Origin: Peribacillus simplex NBRC 15720 = DSM 1321
GTDB lineage: Bacteria; Bacillota; Bacilli; Bacillales; DSM-1321
Reading direction: 5' to 3'
DNA: 64,000 bases
Assembly (NCBI RefSeq): GCF_002243645.1
Contig: NZ_CP017704.1
Location: forward strand, 3,118,001-3,182,000
The position numbers and the translations under genes are program-made. Positions 60,289-64,000 of the stretch are shown here, piece after piece (the stretch's first letter is position 1; every line of letters starts with the position of its first letter). The notes under the pieces are model-generated. The model was not told the DNA's origin. It was given only the letters and a program-made list of their open reading frames with translations, and did no database searches.

Positions 60289-60729
60289 ATGGCTCAGAAA
60301 AAATTAGGAACTTTAGTAAATAAGGAAATTGCAAATTTCAGTGTTCTTTATACGAAAATTCATAATTACCACTGGTTCGTGAATGGACCGCACTTCTTTG
60401 AACTTCACCAAAAATTAGAAGAATTATACAAAGAAGTGACATCCAACTATGACGAATTGGCTGAAAGACTATTGGCCATTGGTGAAAAGCCGGTTGCTAC
60501 CCTTAAAGAGTACATGGAATTAACTACGATTGAAGAAGCGACAGGTAAGGAAAATACAGAAGATATGGTTCAAAGCGTCATCAATGATTTTGAGAAGCTT
60601 TCCGAAGAGTTCCTGGAAATCATCGAAGTTGCCGAAACAGAAGATCCGGTTACGGCTGATATGCTGACAGGCATGAAGAAAAGCTTAAACAAACATGCTT
60701 GGATGCTGCGTGCGTATTTAGGACATTAA
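60289..60729 (+). CDS. dps: Dps family DNA-protecting ferritin-like protein
   Basis: Protein of 146 residues with the Dps helical bundle. The ferroxidase ligands lie in YTKIHNYHWFVNGPHFFELH (the two His) and YDELAERLLAIGEKP. Dps forms a 12-subunit shell that oxidises and stores iron and protects DNA from peroxide. ACGGAGGTAGATATTT precedes the ATG. It carries its own terminator. The Bacillus subtilis counterpart is near luxS and ytkD, as here. Confidence 0.95.
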   Translation: MAQKKLGTLVNKEIANFSVLYTKIHNYHWFVNGPHFFELHQKLEELYKEVTSNYDELAERLLAIGEKPVATLKEYMELTTIEEATGKENTEDMVQSVINDFEKLSEEFLEIIEVAETEDPVTADMLTGMKKSLNKHAWMLRAYLGH

Positions 60730-60735
60730 GATATA

Positions 60736-60766
60736 GGAAAAGCCCTGCTTCGGTAGGGCTTTTTTT
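60736..60766 (+). terminator. dps terminator
   Basis: AAAAGCCCTG-CTTCGG-TAGGGCTTTTTTTTT. Confidence 0.9.
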
Positions 60767-60824
60767 TTGGTTAAAACAATAAAAAAGGCATCCATCAAAA
60801 GAGGGACACCTGACAAGGTATGTA

Positions 60825-61091
60825 TTAATGAATATTCCTAGGCGGAAAATGTGTAGGTTTCGTGTCGTTCATACTATTTTGAGCGAACTTCCCTTTTAAC
60901 GTTTCAATAATGTAAAGGCCCATTAGATTGGTTAGTTCTTGATCATCCATCTCTTGAAGCAATTCGAAAATTTCCTTGCGGTCAAGCTGTTCCAGAACCG
61001 CAAAAGTAAGCATATCAATATCTTCTTCATCACCAGTCAACTTATCACGGTACATATTGTATAATTCTTCAATTAACTTCAAAACTCTCAC
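60825..61091 (-). CDS. conserved small acidic protein, 88 aa
   Basis: Soluble helical protein: LKLIEELYNMYRDKLTGDEE, then EIFELLQEMDDQELTNLMGL and an unstructured proline-rich end (KPTHFPPRNIH). It is acidic, without cysteine or membrane span. AGGTGAGAG lies just before the start. The same kind of protein is common in Bacillus near dps, but I know no function. It is monocistronic and convergent with dps. Confidence 0.7.
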   Translation of the reverse strand: MRVLKLIEELYNMYRDKLTGDEEDIDMLTFAVLEQLDRKEIFELLQEMDDQELTNLMGLYIIETLKGKFAQNSMNDTKPTHFPPRNIH

Positions 61092-61317
61092 CTCACATTT
61101 ATTAGAAATCCGTTATCTCTTTATATGTAGGTTATCAAAAAAACCTCTGGGTGCATATAAAAATCTTAAGGGATGCTTGGGCTTATTATATGTTTTACCC
61201 TTTGAAAGATACTTTAATCTATTATTTAACATCTTTGTTCTTCTGTAAACAAAATTTTCCATTGTATGAAGTAGGGAAATACGTGAAAAATAAGCGTAGG
61301 AAATATGGAAAGGGCGG

Positions 61318-61668
61318 ATGAATGTGTCTGAAAAAAGGAAAAAATATTACATTTGGATTCCAAATGGACAGATAACACAAGATAGGGAAAGTTCTCCATG
61401 GAATTTCGAGATCGAGGCGACAGATAATGAAATCATCAAATTACGTGAATTATTTGATTATAATTATTCAGAGGGGGAAGAAAATTTTTACCGGGCACAT
61501 GTCCCATACCTTCAATATCATTTTGACCGTGAAAATGATAAACAGGATATCACTCTCCAAAAAATTTACGAGATGATTCATGCTCTGGGTACTGAAGAAG
61601 GAAGACGGCATATAGAAAGCATGGGGATTTTACAGGCAAAACCAACAGACGATGGCCTCGAATATTGA
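61318..61668 (+). CDS. conserved hypothetical protein, 116 aa
   Basis: Soluble protein with an N-terminal beta segment (KKYYIWIPNGQITQDRESSP) and later helices (DITLQKIYEMIHALGTEEG). It has no cysteine, signal or membrane span. AAAGGGCGG lies before the ATG. Bacillus relatives are often labelled hydrolase or acyltransferase without proof; I see no catalytic motif. It lies upstream of ytkD with a terminator between them. Confidence 0.65.
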   Translation: MNVSEKRKKYYIWIPNGQITQDRESSPWNFEIEATDNEIIKLRELFDYNYSEGEENFYRAHVPYLQYHFDRENDKQDITLQKIYEMIHALGTEEGRRHIESMGILQAKPTDDGLEY

Positions 61669-61686
61669 GGGTCCATCGTTTTTTTT
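61647..61686 (+). terminator. terminator
   Basis: ACGATGGCCTC-GAATATT-GAGGGTCCATCGTTTTTTTTG overlapping the end of the 116-aa gene. Confidence 0.8.
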
Positions 61687-61782
61687 GATGTGTTGCAGAT
61701 TCTGGCTGGATAGTGGTTTTTTTAACCCATATAATGAATGAAGGGTCATAGCACTATTTCTTATATGGAGAGAAGGGGAAAA

Positions 61783-62253
61783 ATGAAACGTTTTCTTGAT
61801 AAGAACGGATATAAGGTGGAATTCTCCGAGGATCCTGTCTTTGGAGAGTCTTGGCATGTTTTTGTGCTTAGCAGATATAAGGGCAGGTGGGTATTGACCA
61901 AACACAGTGAGCGGGGATTGGAGTTCCCCGGAGGAAAGCGGGAAGCTGGGGAATCGATTGAAGAGACGGCCATACGGGAAGTGTATGAAGAAACAGGAGG
62001 TGTGGTGGGCCAACTGCAATTTTTGGGACAATATAAAGTACATGATCCAGTGAAGCCATTCGTTAAATCAATATACTATGCTGCATTGCGTGAAGTAGAG
62101 GAGAAACAGAATTACCTGGAAACGGAAGGTCCGATTTTTTTGGAAGCATTGCCGGATGTACTCGGTGAGGAGTTTAGCTTCATCATGAAAGATGAGATTG
62201 TACCGTTGAGCTTATCCAGACTGGATGATGGTATTTTGCTGAGAAACGAGTGA
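61783..62253 (+). CDS. ytkD: Nudix nucleoside triphosphatase YtkD
   Basis: Hydrolase of 156 residues with a perfect Nudix box GGKREAGESIEETAIREV-YEETGG (about residues 48-71), the REVYEE Glu residues being the metal ligands. Bacillus YtkD removes 8-oxo-dGTP and related nucleotides to prevent mutation. GAAGGGGAAAA precedes the chosen ATG; an in-frame ATG 15 codons earlier has no ribosome binding site. Position beside dps and the ytlACD operon agrees with Bacillus gene order as I remember it. Confidence 0.92.
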   Translation: MKRFLDKNGYKVEFSEDPVFGESWHVFVLSRYKGRWVLTKHSERGLEFPGGKREAGESIEETAIREVYEETGGVVGQLQFLGQYKVHDPVKPFVKSIYYAALREVEEKQNYLETEGPIFLEALPDVLGEEFSFIMKDEIVPLSLSRLDDGILLRNE

Positions 62254-62321
62254 ATCGCCGGGAACTCACGAGTAAATCGCCCAAACTAAACTAAATTCAT
62301 GTTTTATCTCAGCATGTATGA

Positions 62322-62349
62322 AAAACTGCCGAGGGTTATCGGCAGTTTG
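62322..62349 (-). terminator. ytlD terminator
   Basis: On the minus strand AACTGCCGA-TAACCC-TCGGCAGTT followed by TTTCATAC. Confidence 0.8.
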
Positions 62350-62350
62350 G

Positions 62351-63142
62351 TTAGTCTTTGATTAATTTTCGCTCGAGCAGTTCGACTAGTTGATACATGA
62401 TTGTGGCAAAGACGGCAATGATCATCAAGGCAAGCATTACGAGGGTGAAGTTGAAAACTTGAAAGCCATAAATGATGAGGTAGCCGAGTCCTTTCGCCGA
62501 AACAAGGAATTCCCCTACGATGACGCCGACCCAGGAGAGGCCGACATTCACTTTCAAAGTCGAGATGATCGTTGGGAAGGAGGCGGGTAATATGGCTTCC
62601 CGAAAAGCTTGTGTTCTTGTGGCGCCAAAAGTTTGGAGTACCTTCAGGTAGTTCGGGTCCACTTCGCGAAATGCTGTGTAGACGACAATGGTGGTGATGA
62701 TGATGGAGATGATCGCCCCCATCGAGATGATGGATGGAAAGCCAGGGCCGAATGCTACGATGATGATGGGGCCGAGTGCCACTTTCGGCATGGCATTTAA
62801 AATGACGAGATAGGGGTCAAGTGTTTTGGATAATCTTGGCGACCACCAAAGCAGGGATGCCAGGATCGTTCCAAGCAGTGTCCCTATGATAAAGCCGAGA
62901 ACAGTCTCGAATAGCGTCACTCCGGAATGGGATAGCAGTGTTCCATCACCTAATTTCTGTATGAAAAGATGCCATACTTTTGTTGGGGAGCTGAAGATGA
63001 GCGGATCGATCACTTCCATCCTGGATAAAAGTTCCCAACTGCTGAAAAAAACGATGAAAATCAGGATCTGATAAAAGCGAATGAGCCTGTTTTCTTTTTT
63101 TAATGAGGTTTTATATTGGTTATGAAGCTGTTCAATATTCAA
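62351..63142 (-). CDS. ytlD: ABC importer permease (YtlD/SsuC family)
   Basis: Permease of about 263 residues with six membrane segments and the EAA loop ([23 protein letters not shown]) that docks the ATPase. Family resemblance is to the nitrate/sulfonate/taurine/thiamine-precursor importers (SsuC, TauC, ThiX). The start is set at a TTG overlapping the end of the ATPase gene by 11 bases, since the longer frame lies inside that gene and encodes no membrane protein there. Substrate unknown, possibly an aromatic or sulfur compound. Confidence 0.88.
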   Translation of the reverse strand: MNIEQLHNQYKTSLKKENRLIRFYQILIFIVFFSSWELLSRMEVIDPLIFSSPTKVWHLFIQKLGDGTLLSHSGVTLFETVLGFIIGTLLGTILASLLWWSPRLSKTLDPYLVILNAMPKVALGPIIIVAFGPGFPSIISMGAIISIIITTIVVYTAFREVDPNYLKVLQTFGATRTQAFREAILPASFPTIISTLKVNVGLSWVGVIVGEFLVSAKGLGYLIIYGFQVFNFTLVMLALMIIAVFATIMYQLVELLERKLIKD

Positions 63143-63902
63143 GGCTCTCAAGCTCCTTCCAGATCGTTTGGAATAGCATCGGATACTGTGGGTGGTTGCG
63201 TGCATGGAAAGGCGTGAGCTCACGCAGTTCATCGGGCACCTTGAATGTTTTGTGCACGCTTCCCGGGTTTGCGGAAAACAGATAGATGCGGTCACTCATT
63301 GCAATGGCTTCACCGATATCATGGGTGACGAGCACGGCTGTCTTTCCGAAGGATTTCAGGGTTTCAAATACAAGGTCTTCAAGCTTCAACTTCGTTTGGT
63401 AATCAAGAGCCGAAAATGGTTCATCAAGCAAAAGGATTTTTGGGTCGACCGCCAGTGTCCGTGCCAGTGCAGCCCTTTGCCTCATTCCTCCTGAGAGTTC
63501 GCGCGGATATAATTTTCCGGTGCCTCCCAATCCAACGTCACTTAAAAGTTTCAGCGTTTTTATTCTCTCAAGGCCTTCATCTTTTTTAATCAGTTTCAAT
63601 CCTAATAATATATTTTCTTCTATCGTCTTCCATGGAAATAGATAATCCTGCTGCAGCATATAGCCAATTGAAAGGTCACTGTTGGCTTTCAGCGGTTTGT
63701 TTTCGAGCAGGATCTTTCCCGCAGTGGGCGGAAATAGCCCGGCGATGATGGAAAGCAGGGTGGTTTTTCCGCAGCCGCTCGGACCTAGAAAAGAGACGAA
63801 TTCACCTTTTTCAATGTCGAGGGAAATGTCCGCTAGTGCGGTCGCTGCCGTCTGATTTGAAAAATAAGTATGGTGAATGTCTTGGATTTTTAAAAAGCTC
63901 AT
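63132..63902 (-). CDS. ytlC: ABC importer ATPase (YtlC/SsuB family)
   Basis: ATPase of 256 residues with Walker [12 protein letters not shown]-loop [11 protein letters not shown], signature [13 protein letters not shown], Walker [13 protein letters not shown] and the H-loop in [14 protein letters not shown]. It energises the YtlD permease, with which it overlaps. AGGAGGATGTCCG lies before the ATG. The binding-protein gene ends just upstream, so the order is binding protein, ATPase, permease. Confidence 0.93.
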   Translation of the reverse strand: MSFLKIQDIHHTYFSNQTAATALADISLDIEKGEFVSFLGPSGCGKTTLLSIIAGLFPPTAGKILLENKPLKANSDLSIGYMLQQDYLFPWKTIEENILLGLKLIKKDEGLERIKTLKLLSDVGLGGTGKLYPRELSGGMRQRAALARTLAVDPKILLLDEPFSALDYQTKLKLEDLVFETLKSFGKTAVLVTHDIGEAIAMSDRIYLFSANPGSVHKTFKVPDELRELTPFHARNHPQYPMLFQTIWKELESLEY

Positions 63903-63929
63903 CGGACATCCTCCTTACCTTTAGCTATG

Positions 63930-64000
63930 CTATTTTGTGACTTCTTCAGCAAAATCGGTATTGACCAGCTCTTCATGGCTTATACGTGAAGGCAGCTCGC
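63930..64000 (-). CDS. ytlA: substrate-binding protein of the same ABC importer, C-terminal fragment
   Basis: The last 22-23 codons end in ISHEELVNTDFAEEVTK and TAG, followed after 27 bases by ytlC. The remainder lies beyond the window. Identity is inferred from operon position and Bacillus ytlA-ytlC-ytlD order, not from the few residues visible. Confidence 0.6.
   Translation of the reverse strand, partial: ELPSRISHEELVNTDFAEEVTK

Overview
The window comes from a low-GC, endospore-forming member of the Bacillaceae. The 16S rRNA sequence and gene content fit best with the Peribacillus (Bacillus simplex / frigoritolerans) group; that placement is my recognition, not a computed match. Almost everything is core chromosome. 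Genes are closely packed, carry AGGAGG-type ribosome binding sites, and are separated by strong stem-loop terminators. I saw no CRISPR array and no intact prophage.

Layout: 0-6.2 kb holds a PAS sensor kinase, a YhfP-type oxidoreductase, cyclophilin PpiB, a GH3 beta-N-acetylglucosaminidase, a SET-domain protein and small proteins. At 6.3-8.2 kb there is an intergenic repeat and an IS110-family element whose transposase is split in a run of nine A. At 8.2-18 kb are a secreted M4 protease (NprE), a LysP-type lysine permease, a family III CoA-transferase, an M50-like protein without its catalytic Glu, an ArsR/MFS pair with a shared operator, and a SAM-riboswitch-controlled MetE-like gene. At 17.9-23 kb is the complete glycerol regulon: glpP, glpF, glpK and glpD, with two GlpP-type leader terminators. 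At 23.4-29 kb is the proline catabolic cluster putB-putC-putP-putR on the minus strand. The accessory stretch at 29-34.7 kb has gene relics, small ORFs, an aminotransferase and a decayed integrative element (about 2 kb) bounded by 42-bp direct repeats of the 3' part of tRNA-Ala(GGC).

36.9-44.1 kb is an rRNA operon (16S-23S-5S) followed by 21 tRNA genes in the order I know from Bacillus subtilis trnB. 44.1-53.8 kb holds yteA and the menaquinone genes, with menA divergent from menF-D-H-B-E-C. 54.2-58 kb is a C4-dicarboxylate sensing unit (dctR, dctS and divergent dctB, with no TRAP membrane subunits). 58-64 kb holds znuA with two Zur boxes, yidD, luxS, ytzI, dps, ytkD and the ytlA-C-D type ABC importer, whose binding-protein gene runs off the window end.

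Nothing here is a clear-cut new defence or biosynthetic system. The most unusual items are the tRNA-Ala element with its uncharacterised two-gene cargo, the split IS110 transposase with a probable bridge-RNA end, the catalytically altered M50 homologue, the apparently leaderless ArsR autoregulation, and three 22-bp phased repeats between nprE and lysP.
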